This document shows positions 7,080-12,911 of a stretch of DNA of 18,060 nt, piece after piece. How positions within the stretch are numbered: position 1 is the first letter of the stretch; each line of letters begins with the position of its first letter. Location of the stretch: the NCBI GenBank assembly GCA_964551545.1, contig CAZKCT010000037.1, positions 1-18,060 of the forward strand, read 5' to 3'. Both the position numbers and the translations under genes were made by a program. The notes under the pieces were generated by a model. It had not been told where the DNA came from. It worked only from the letters and a program-made list of their open reading frames with translations, and searched no databases. Source of the DNA: Thiopontia sp964551545. Lineage in GTDB: Bacteria > Pseudomonadota > Gammaproteobacteria > GCF-002020875.

Positions 7080-7731
7080 CCCTTTTCAGCTGTTTCAGAA
7101 ATTATTGAGTGCCTATGGCCCCCAGCAATGGTGGCCAGCGGAGAGTCCGTTCGAGGTGATGGTCGGGGCGATCCTGACTCAGAATACCGCATGGGAGCGG
7201 GTGGAGGCGGCCATCGCCAATCTGCGGCAGCAGGCGCTGCTTGATCCACAGCGGATGGTTGAGCTGGAGCAGAGCCAGTTGGCGGAGGTGATTCGTCCAT
7301 CCGGCTACTTCAATCTCAAGGCGAAACGGTTGCAGGCCTACTGCACCTGGTATCTTCAACACGCCCAAAAACTGGAGGAGATAGAGATGGAGGCTCTACG
7401 GGAGGCGCTGCTTGAGGTTCATGGGGTGGGACCAGAGACTGCGGATGATATTTTGCTCTATGCCTTGGATCGTCCAGTTTTCGTGGTGGATGCCTATACT
7501 CGCCGCATCTTTCAGCGCGTGGGGTGGCTGGAGGGGAAAGAGTCCTATCTGCAGGTTCAGTTGATGGTGGAGCAGTCGTTTGCTGGCCTTTCATCCTTGC
7601 AGCAGGTGGATGCTTTCAAGGAGTTTCATGGATTGATGGTGGAGCATGCCAAACGTCACTGTCGCAAGCGGCCGACCTGTGAGGGGTGTCCATTGGCGTG
7701 TGGTTTTGTGGCCGAAAAGGAGGGTGCTTAA
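7063..7731 (+). CDS. Endonuclease III-like DNA glycosylase (HhH-GPD, MagIII-like)
   Basis: This helix-hairpin-helix DNA glycosylase has about 222 residues when started at the GTG at 7063 (other in-frame GTGs: 6976, 7051 and 7054). Early motifs are PFEVMVGAILTQNTAW (29-44) and IRPSGYFNLKAKRL. The hairpin reads HGVGPETADDILLYA (120-134), where Nth has the catalytic Lys (GVGRKTA); here that position is Glu, while the catalytic Asp143 is kept in VVDAYTRR. This pattern is that of endonuclease III-related / 3-methyladenine glycosylase MagIII-type proteins, so a monofunctional glycosylase is likelier than an AP lyase. Four C-terminal cysteines (C200, C206, C209, C213) may hold a [4Fe-4S] cluster but with nonstandard spacing. 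The gene overlaps rluB by 17 nt. Start uncertain. Confidence 0.82.
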   Translation: MANVADPFQLFQKLLSAYGPQQWWPAESPFEVMVGAILTQNTAWERVEAAIANLRQQALLDPQRMVELEQSQLAEVIRPSGYFNLKAKRLQAYCTWYLQHAQKLEEIEMEALREALLEVHGVGPETADDILLYALDRPVFVVDAYTRRIFQRVGWLEGKESYLQVQLMVEQSFAGLSSLQQVDAFKEFHGLMVEHAKRHCRKRPTCEGCPLACGFVAEKEGA

Positions 7732-7752
7732 AAAATGGGCACTTTGCTGTGG

Positions 7753-7769
7753 TGTGACAATTCTGTGAC
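7753..7769 (+). repeat. TGTGAC direct repeat, 11-bp period
   Basis: TGTGAC occurs at 7753-7758 and 7764-7769, exactly one helical turn apart. Such phasing puts both copies on the same face of the DNA, as in binding sites for a dimer or cooperative regulator. No partner is known. Confidence 0.4.
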
Positions 7770-7789
7770 TGCTGCGGTTTGATTATGGG

Positions 7790-7824
7790 TTATGGACAGT
7801 GTTATCCACAGGCTGTGTGGAGAA
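7790..7824. promoter_or_regulatory. Cluster of three DnaA boxes
   Basis: TTATCCACA at 7802-7810 matches the strong DnaA box exactly. It is flanked 3 bp upstream by TTATGGACA (7790-7798, one mismatch to TTWTNCACA, same orientation) and 5 bp downstream by TGTGGAGAA (7816-7824), which read on the minus strand is TTCTCCACA (one mismatch, opposite orientation). Three sites in 35 bp with mixed orientation resemble DnaA-binding cores such as those at oriC, datA or DARS. Confidence 0.5.
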
Positions 7825-7918
7825 CCGGGGTTCCGCTATAAGAGTCAGAAAAGTAGAAGGCCGACCAATAAAACAAATGAATATTTACCTGTAAGCTACT
7901 GATAACTAGAGGATGGCG

Positions 7919-7948
7919 TAAGATTTTTTTCGGTCGTCTAAGATCTTT
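7919..7948 (+). repeat. AT-rich direct repeat TAAGATnTTT
   Basis: TAAGATTTTT (from 7919) and TAAGATCTTT (from 7939) start exactly 20 bp apart; the second includes the perfect palindrome AAGATCTT. They are loosely like the GATCTnTTnTTTT 13-mers of E. coli oriC. Confidence 0.4.
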
Positions 7949-7998
7949 GTAACTCCCTGTTTTCCTGTTGTCAGGGTGTAATCATTCTTAGGGTGTTC

Positions 7999-8014
7999 AT
8001 TAGTAAAAACTAAT
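7999..8014. repeat. Perfect 6-bp inverted repeat ATTAGT-AAAA-ACTAAT
   Basis: Stem 7999-8004 / 8009-8014 with a 4-nt loop. The right arm overlaps the one-mismatch DnaA box ATATCCACA (8013-8021). The stem is all weak pairs apart from one G-C, so an operator-like site is likelier than a terminator. Confidence 0.45.
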
Positions 8015-8047
8015 ATCCACAGTTCTTCCGCTCTGGGTTGGTGTTGA

Positions 8048-8152
8048 TTACTGGATGATTCCGGTGCCAACCAGCAGCAGATACAGAAAAAGCCCTGCGA
8101 TCAGAAACAGAGGAAAGAACTGAATCATCATCTGCAACAGAGAGCGTTTCAC
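8048..8152 (-). CDS. Single-helix membrane micro-protein, 34 residues (hypothetical)
   Basis: A short frame starts at GTG 8152-8150, which overlaps the stop of the SDR gene (GTGA), and ends at TAA 8050-8048. The 34-residue product begins MKRSLLQMM and continues as one hydrophobic segment from about residue 12 to 33 rich in Phe, Leu, Ile and Gly, with the only charges (Lys2, Arg3) at the N-terminus, predicting a single inner-membrane helix with N-in topology. ATGs at codons 8 and 9 are alternative starts. The coupling overlap and the fully hydrophobic coding content make it more than chance, but I recognise no family. It is last in the mtaD-to-SDR operon. Confidence 0.6.
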   Translation of the reverse strand: MKRSLLQMMIQFFPLFLIAGLFLYLLLVGTGIIQ

Positions 8153-8898
8153 GATGTGATCCAGGCGTCGAGGCGTTGTCCATTCACGGCCTTGCTATCG
8201 GGTCCCATCAGGTAGAGATAGGCCCCCGTGAGTTGCTCCGGTTTTGGGTTGTTGTTGGGATTCTCTGCGGGAAAAGCCTTGGCGCGCATCACTGTACGGG
8301 CGACGCCAGGGTCGATGGTATTGACCCGAATATTGTCGTTTTCCAGCTCATCAGCCAGAATCTGGGCCATCCCCTCATTGGCAAATTTGGAGGCAGAGTA
8401 GGCGCCCCAGTAGGCCACTCCCTGATGGCCTACTCCAGAACTGGTAAAGATCATTGCGGCCTCTTCAGACTGTCTCAGAAGTGGGATGCAGTGTTTGCTG
8501 AGGAGAAACTCTGCAGTCACATTGACTCGGAAAACGGTCTCCCACTGTTTTAGGGGGTAGTGCTCAATCGGGCTGAGATCCCCAAGGTGAGCGGCATTAT
8601 GGAGTAACCCATCCAGCTGTCCCACCGCTTGCGACAGCCCTCCTGCAAGTCCCTGAAAGGCCTCTTCATCGGCTTTGGCGAAGTCGATTGGGAAAATATA
8701 GGGCTGCGGATGGCCTGCCTTGACGATGGCATCGTAGGTGTCCTCTAACCGGAACTGGGTTCGGCCAACCAGCACGACCGTTGCGCCATGCGCGGCATAG
8801 GCCTCTGCAGCAGCACGGCCAATACCGTCGCCAGCGCCGGTGACCAAGATGGTACGCCCCTGTAACAGGTCGGGGGCAGGGGTATAGTGATTATCCAT
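8149..8898 (-). CDS. yciK: Short-chain dehydrogenase/reductase, YciK-like
   Basis: This is a classical SDR of 249 residues. It opens MDNHYTPAPDLLQGRTILVTG with the NAD(P)-binding TGAGDGIGRAAAE glycine motif, then the LHNAAHLG segment (the NNAG equivalent), FTSSGVGHQG with the catalytic Ser, and YSASK with the catalytic Tyr and Lys. The DLLQGRTILVTGAGDGIG opening is diagnostic of the YciK subgroup, whose substrate is unknown. A TTG start at 8910 would overlap the rmuC stop (TTGA) and add four residues; I prefer the ATG at 8898 because it fits the YciK N-terminus. It lies 8 nt after rmuC. In Pseudomonas, a YciK-type SDR also follows mupP and ubiG. Confidence 0.9.
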   Translation of the reverse strand: MDNHYTPAPDLLQGRTILVTGAGDGIGRAAAEAYAAHGATVVLVGRTQFRLEDTYDAIVKAGHPQPYIFPIDFAKADEEAFQGLAGGLSQAVGQLDGLLHNAAHLGDLSPIEHYPLKQWETVFRVNVTAEFLLSKHCIPLLRQSEEAAMIFTSSGVGHQGVAYWGAYSASKFANEGMAQILADELENDNIRVNTIDPGVARTVMRAKAFPAENPNNNPKPEQLTGAYLYLMGPDSKAVNGQRLDAWITS

Positions 8899-8906
8899 GG
8901 GTTGCT

Positions 8907-10184
8907 TCAATCTTCATCGTTGGGGAGTTCAGGGTTTTTCGGGGTGCGGGACAGCTTCTCGATGGGGGCTGGTTCATTCAGTGCCTTGTTGGGATGAATG
9001 CCCATCTCGGTAAAGCGCCGGGCACCGGGTAAGACGCTGCGCTCCAGTGAGCCGACCGCTTTGTTGAAGGCATCCACCCCGTTATCGAGATTTTTTCCGA
9101 CCTTGCTCAGGTGTGAGGTGAAGGTGGCGAGTCGGTCATAGAGCTGTACGCCCACTTCACGGATGGTCTCTGCGTTGCGTGCCACTTCTTGCTGCTTCCA
9201 ACCAAAGGCAACGGCGCGGAGCAGGGCGACCAGGCTGGTCGGGGTGGCGAGGATCACCTTCTCTTTGAGGGCATCTTCCAGCAGGTTGTGATCCCGTTCC
9301 AGAGCGCTGCTGAGAAACTGATCGCCAGGAATGAAGAGCACGACAAAGTCGGGGCTCTCCTCAAATTGTGACCAGTAGCTCTTGGCAGCCAGTTCACGCA
9401 CTCGCTTGCGGACGTTGCGGGTATGGCGCTCCAGTGCTTCGTTGCGTTGGTTGTCATCGGTGGCTTCAGTAGCGCTGATGTAGGCATCGAGCGGGGTCTT
9501 GGCATCGACAATGATGGCGCGCTGGTCTGGCAGGTGGATCACCATGTCGGGGCGCAGGCTTCCAGACTCTCCCTCAACCTGCTCCTGCTCAATGAAGTCG
9601 GCATGTTCCACCATGCCTGCCAGCTCGGCCAGACGCTTCAGGGTGAGTTCGCCCCACTGTCCACGTACCTCGGGTCGGCGCAGGGCCTGAACCAGATTGC
9701 GGGTCTCCTGCTGTAGCTGCTGCTGTGTGAGGGTGATCCCCTCCAGATGGTGGGTCAGTGCGCCGTACTGCTCCTTGCGCTCCTTTTCAATCTCGCGCAG
9801 CTGTTTTTCACTTTTCTCCAGAGTGGTTCGAATCGGCTGCAGTAGGGCGTCGATGGCCTGCTGGCGCTCTTTCAGTGTCCCTTCGGACTGGGTGTGGTGT
9901 TTGGCGAGAGACTCTTGTGCCAGTTTGAGGAAAGACTCGCTGTTGTGTTGGAGTGCCCCTTGCGTCAGCTCCTGAACCAGTTGATTGAGCTGTTCGCGAT
10001 TTTCACTGCGGGCCTGTTCAATGCGCTCCTGTTGATGATTGCGTTCGCTCTCCAGGGTGGCCTGGAGGCGGGCGCTCTCTTCGCGTAGTGTGCCATTCTG
10101 CTGCTGTAGTGAGCTGTTCTTGCGCCACAGAAGGGCTGCGGCGGCAACAACAATGAGTGTCAGCAGAGGGAGTACTAGATCCAT
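8907..10184 (-). CDS. rmuC: DNA recombination protein RmuC
   Basis: RmuC limits inversions between short inverted repeats in E. coli and carries a nuclease-like domain. The 425-residue protein begins with a membrane anchor (residues 1-19, MDLVLPLLTLIVVAAAALLW). A long Gln/Glu-rich coiled coil follows to about residue 165, then the RmuC domain with RRPEVRGQWGELTLKRLAELAGM, the PD-(D/E)xK-like IIVDAKTPLDAY and FVVLFIPGDQFLSSALE, plus a conserved TPTSLVALLRAVAFGW. The start overlaps the end of the HAD phosphatase gene by 10 nt, so it is part of this operon. In the Pseudomonas arrangement I recall, rmuC is not between mupP and the SDR. Confidence 0.94.
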   Translation of the reverse strand: MDLVLPLLTLIVVAAAALLWRKNSSLQQQNGTLREESARLQATLESERNHQQERIEQARSENREQLNQLVQELTQGALQHNSESFLKLAQESLAKHHTQSEGTLKERQQAIDALLQPIRTTLEKSEKQLREIEKERKEQYGALTHHLEGITLTQQQLQQETRNLVQALRRPEVRGQWGELTLKRLAELAGMVEHADFIEQEQVEGESGSLRPDMVIHLPDQRAIIVDAKTPLDAYISATEATDDNQRNEALERHTRNVRKRVRELAAKSYWSQFEESPDFVVLFIPGDQFLSSALERDHNLLEDALKEKVILATPTSLVALLRAVAFGWKQQEVARNAETIREVGVQLYDRLATFTSHLSKVGKNLDNGVDAFNKAVGSLERSVLPGARRFTEMGIHPNKALNEPAPIEKLSRTPKNPELPNDED

Positions 10185-10834
10185 TGTAGAACCTCTTCGG
10201 GATGATCAATGATGGCATCTGCGTGCCAGGACTCAATCTGCTCTCCACTGGCCAGGTAACCGAATCGACAGGCAATGGTGGTCATGGCGGCGCGTCGTCC
10301 GGCCTCGATGTCGCGGCTGGCATCGCCAACGTAGATACACTCCTCGGGATCCAGCTGCAGAATCTCGCAGGCATGGAGCAGGGGAGCAGGGTGAGGCTTG
10401 GAGTGGGGAGTGGTGTCTCCACTGATGATGCAGGCGGCCCGTCGGTCGAGATTGAGCTGGCGCATCAGTGGATCGGTGAAGCGGGAGGGTTTATTGGTAA
10501 CCACTCCCCAGTGGATCGATTGCTGCTCTAGCTGGTTGAGAAGAGATTCCATTCCCTGCATCAGGGTGGTCTCTCGGGTCAGATTCTCCCGGTAGATAGT
10601 GAGAAGACGTTGGCGCTGCTGCTCGAAGGCGGCCTCATCAAGGTCATCCCCAAACCCCAGTTGGATGAGGGGAGCGCTGCCGTTGGAGGCGACCTCCCGA
10701 ACGGGAGTCAAAGGCAATGGGGCGTGCCCTGCCTCCAGAAGCGTCTGGTTCAGGGCGTAGGCGAGATCAGGTGCGGTATCGGCCAGGGTGCCATCCAGAT
10801 CAAACAGAACGGCTTTGACGGGCCGTTCACTCAT
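10175..10834 (-). CDS. mupP: HAD-family phosphatase, probable MurNAc-6-phosphate phosphatase (MupP/Gph-like)
   Basis: This HAD subfamily IA enzyme has 219 residues. Motif I is VLFDLDGTLADT (nucleophile Asp12, general acid Asp14), motif II lies in GVVTNKPSRF, motif III Lys in SKPHP and motif IV in YVGDASRDIEAG. The genes are commonly annotated gph (phosphoglycolate phosphatase). The position directly downstream of ubiG and upstream of a YciK-like SDR is that of P. aeruginosa PA3172, shown to be MupP, which dephosphorylates MurNAc-6-P in peptidoglycan recycling; the WGVVTNKPxRFxxPLM segment also matches my recollection of MupP. The ATG at 10834 overlaps ubiG by 8 nt; a TTG 7 codons upstream is less likely. 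Substrate is inferred. Confidence 0.75.
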   Translation of the reverse strand: MSERPVKAVLFDLDGTLADTAPDLAYALNQTLLEAGHAPLPLTPVREVASNGSAPLIQLGFGDDLDEAAFEQQRQRLLTIYRENLTRETTLMQGMESLLNQLEQQSIHWGVVTNKPSRFTDPLMRQLNLDRRAACIISGDTTPHSKPHPAPLLHACEILQLDPEECIYVGDASRDIEAGRRAAMTTIACRFGYLASGEQIESWHADAIIDHPEEVLQWI

Positions 10835-11552
10835 GAGTGGGACGGGCGTGGGCAAAGTAGTTGACGTCTACGTTGGATCCAAGCGAGTAGGTCATGGTGA
10901 GTGGGTTGTAGTGCATGCCGGTAAGGTCATCCATTGCTATATTGGCCTGGCGGCACCAGCGCTCCATCTCGGCAGGCTTGATAAACTTGTCGTGCTCATG
11001 CGTCCCTTTGGGCAGCAACTTGAGAATGTACTCGGCCCCAATAATCGCCATCAGATAGGACTTGAGATTGCGGTTGATGGTGGAGAAGAAGAGGTGCCCC
11101 TCTGGCTTTATCAGTTTGCTGCAGGCTCGAATGGTGGAGGCGGGATCGGGGACATGCTCCAGCATCTCCATGCAGGTGACAATGTCATAGCTGTCAGGCT
11201 CTTCCTCCGCGAGTGCCTCAACCGGGACCTGTCGATAGTCGACCTCGAGTTGTGACTCTAGCAGATGGAGGCGAGCGACCGAGAGGGGGGCCTCACCCAT
11301 ATCGATACCGGTGACGGTCGCACCGGCCTGTGCCATCCCCTCCGAGAGGATGCCGCCACCACAGCCGACATCAAGGATTTTCATTCCGGCCATCGGGGTA
11401 AAGCGCTCAATATAGTCGAGTCGCAGTGGATTCATGTCGTGGAGTGGTTTGAATTCACTCTCGCGGTCCCACCAGCGGTGGGCGAGCGCCTCGAATTTGG
11501 CAATTTCGTCGTGATCGACGTTCTGAGTGTGGTTGGTGGTTGTCTCGTTCAT
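10827..11552 (-). CDS. ubiG: Ubiquinone biosynthesis O-methyltransferase UbiG
   Basis: UbiG performs both O-methylations of ubiquinone synthesis using SAM, at the membrane. The 241-residue protein opens NVDHDEIAKFEALAHRWWD, then NPLRLDYI, the SAM motif ILDVGCGGGILSEGMA (59-74), a VTCMEMLEHVPDP block and STINRNLKSY, and ends with GMHYNPLTMTYSLG and DVNYFAHA, all diagnostic of UbiG. ATG overlaps the mtaD stop by 4 nt (ATGA) and its own end overlaps the phosphatase gene. The product SAH is a potential substrate of the upstream MtaD, which is also annotated as a SAH deaminase, so the pairing may have metabolic meaning. Confidence 0.96.
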   Translation of the reverse strand: MNETTTNHTQNVDHDEIAKFEALAHRWWDRESEFKPLHDMNPLRLDYIERFTPMAGMKILDVGCGGGILSEGMAQAGATVTGIDMGEAPLSVARLHLLESQLEVDYRQVPVEALAEEEPDSYDIVTCMEMLEHVPDPASTIRACSKLIKPEGHLFFSTINRNLKSYLMAIIGAEYILKLLPKGTHEHDKFIKPAEMERWCRQANIAMDDLTGMHYNPLTMTYSLGSNVDVNYFAHARPTHE

Positions 11553-12862
11553 GGGGCAATTTTACCGCGCCACTCGGTGGCCTGTCGCTTCACTTTTTCC
11601 AAATCGAGTGTGGCCAGTTCTCCATTGCGCAGCAGGTGTTCACCATTGATCCACACCTCGCGAACCTGGTGTCGGCCAGTGGTATAGACCAGGTGGGAGG
11701 CAATGTCGTAGATGGGCTGGCTCTCCAGTTCACTGAGATCGATAGCAATCAGGTCTGCAGCCTTGCCTGGGGTCAGTGATCCGGTGATGGTCTCCAGCCC
11801 CAGGGCGCGAGCCCCATTGAGAGTTGCCATCTGTAGGGCCTGGTGGGCGGGGAGGGCGGTGGCGTCGCCGGAGACCCCCTTCGCCAGTAGGGCGGCAGTG
11901 CGCATCTCGCCAAACATATCGAGGTCATTATTGCTGGCGGCGCCATCGGTGCCGAGTGCAACGTTGATGCCGGCCTTGATCAGCGCGTCAGCTGGGCAGA
12001 ATCCGCTGGCGAGCTTGAGATTCGATTCTGGGCAGTGGATAACACTGACATTGCGCTGTGCCAGCAGGGCAATCTCCTGGTCATTGAGCTGAGTCATGTG
12101 GACAGCGGCAAGCCGTGGACCAAGGAGTCCCATCTCTTCCAGTCGCTGTAGGGGGCGGTTGCCGGACTGTTGTTCTGCCTCTTCGACCTCATGTGCGGTC
12201 TCATGGATATGCATGTGGATGGGGGCCTCCAGCTCGGTGGCGTAGACCCGGATTTTTTCCAGTGGGGCATCAGAGACGGTGTAGGGAGCATGGGGGGCGA
12301 AGGCGGTGTGAATCAAAGAGGAGTTGCGGTACTGCTCATGGAGCGCAATGCCCTTTTCCAGATACTCCTCTGGGCCACTGCCCCAGGCGGAGGGGAAGTC
12401 CATCATCAGTAGACCGATCACTGTACGCATCCCTGTATTGGCGGCGACCTGTGCAGTCACCTCGGGGAAGAAGTACATATCGTTGAAGCAGGTGGTGCCA
12501 CCACGCACCATCTCGGCAATGGCCAGCTCGCTCCCGGCACGGACAAACTGCTCATTGACCCATTGCTGTTCTGTGGGCCAGATATGCTCCTGCAGCCAGG
12601 TCATCAGTGGCAGGTCATCAGCCAATCCGCGCATCAATGACATGGCGGCATGGGTGTGGGCATTAATCAGTCCTGGCATCACCACCTGCTGCTGAAGCTT
12701 GAAGGTGTGGTCTGCCCGGTACTGTTGCTGTGCCTGCTTTGTTGGGAGGATCTTGACGATCAATCCGTCATCGATGGCGATGCTGTGGTGCTCCAGCACG
12801 GTTTCGGAGGGCTCAATGGGCAGGACCCAGTGGGCGTGAATCAGTGTATCAATGGTCTGCAT
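11549..12862 (-). CDS. mtaD: 5'-methylthioadenosine/S-adenosylhomocysteine deaminase (TRZ/ATZ family)
   Basis: This amidohydrolase of 437 residues has the metal motif NAHTHAAM (His69, His71), the GGTTCFNDMYFF segment (121-132), PIHMHIHETAHEVE (215-228), VIHCPESNLKLASG and ALGTDGAASNNDLDMF with Asp306. This set is typical of MtaD, which deaminates methylthioadenosine to methylthioinosine and may act on SAH. Divergent linkage to mtnA, 49 bp away, supports a role in methionine salvage. The ATG is not preceded by a Shine-Dalgarno. It is the first gene of a run ending at 8048. Other TRZ/ATZ members (guanine or hydroxyatrazine deaminases) are possible on sequence alone, but context argues for MtaD. 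Confidence 0.9.
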   Translation of the reverse strand: MQTIDTLIHAHWVLPIEPSETVLEHHSIAIDDGLIVKILPTKQAQQQYRADHTFKLQQQVVMPGLINAHTHAAMSLMRGLADDLPLMTWLQEHIWPTEQQWVNEQFVRAGSELAIAEMVRGGTTCFNDMYFFPEVTAQVAANTGMRTVIGLLMMDFPSAWGSGPEEYLEKGIALHEQYRNSSLIHTAFAPHAPYTVSDAPLEKIRVYATELEAPIHMHIHETAHEVEEAEQQSGNRPLQRLEEMGLLGPRLAAVHMTQLNDQEIALLAQRNVSVIHCPESNLKLASGFCPADALIKAGINVALGTDGAASNNDLDMFGEMRTAALLAKGVSGDATALPAHQALQMATLNGARALGLETITGSLTPGKAADLIAIDLSELESQPIYDIASHLVYTTGRHQVREVWINGEHLLRNGELATLDLEKVKRQATEWRGKIAP

Positions 12863-12869
12863 GCGGGTA

Positions 12870-12897
12870 AGATTACGGACTGTCGATTAAATTACAA
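12870..12897 (-). promoter_or_regulatory. Candidate sigma70 promoter for mtaD
   Basis: Read on the minus strand, TTGTAA (12897-12892) and TAATCT (12875-12870) are separated by 16 bp. Transcription would begin very near the mtaD ATG at 12862. It lies in the 49-bp gap between mtaD and mtnA; no clear plus-strand counterpart is seen. Confidence 0.35.
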
Positions 12898-12911
12898 GAG
12901 AGAGCCAACCG

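Larger units (their letters stand above)
7732..8047. other. Convergent intergenic region with DnaA-box cluster and AT-rich repeats
   Basis: This non-coding gap of 316 bp separates two genes that point toward each other. It contains one perfect and three one-mismatch DnaA boxes, a helically phased TGTGAC repeat, two TAAGATnTTT repeats, the palindrome AAGATCTT (7940-7947) and an AT-rich hairpin. No strong rho-independent terminator, tRNA or convincing reading frame is seen on either strand. It is visibly richer in A and T than its surroundings, especially from about 7860 on. Confidence 0.6.

Noticed and set aside
7735..7782. Possible 15-codon plus-strand leader peptide beginning MGTLLWCD after the glycosylase gene
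   Set aside because: Although an AGGAGGG lies upstream, spacing is about 10 nt, there is no downstream gene on that strand to control, and the frame is too short to judge.
7955..7976. CCCTG / CAGGG inverted repeat as a terminator
   Set aside because: Stem of five pairs with a 12-nt loop and no T-run after it.
7732..8047. Chromosomal replication origin as a firm call
   Set aside because: Only one perfect DnaA box, no dnaA, gyrB, rpmH or gidA nearby and skew not computed; kept as a finding only.
10835..10855. TTG start adding seven residues to the mupP-like gene
   Set aside because: The ATG at 10834 fits the HAD N-terminus and gives a normal 8-nt overlap with ubiG.
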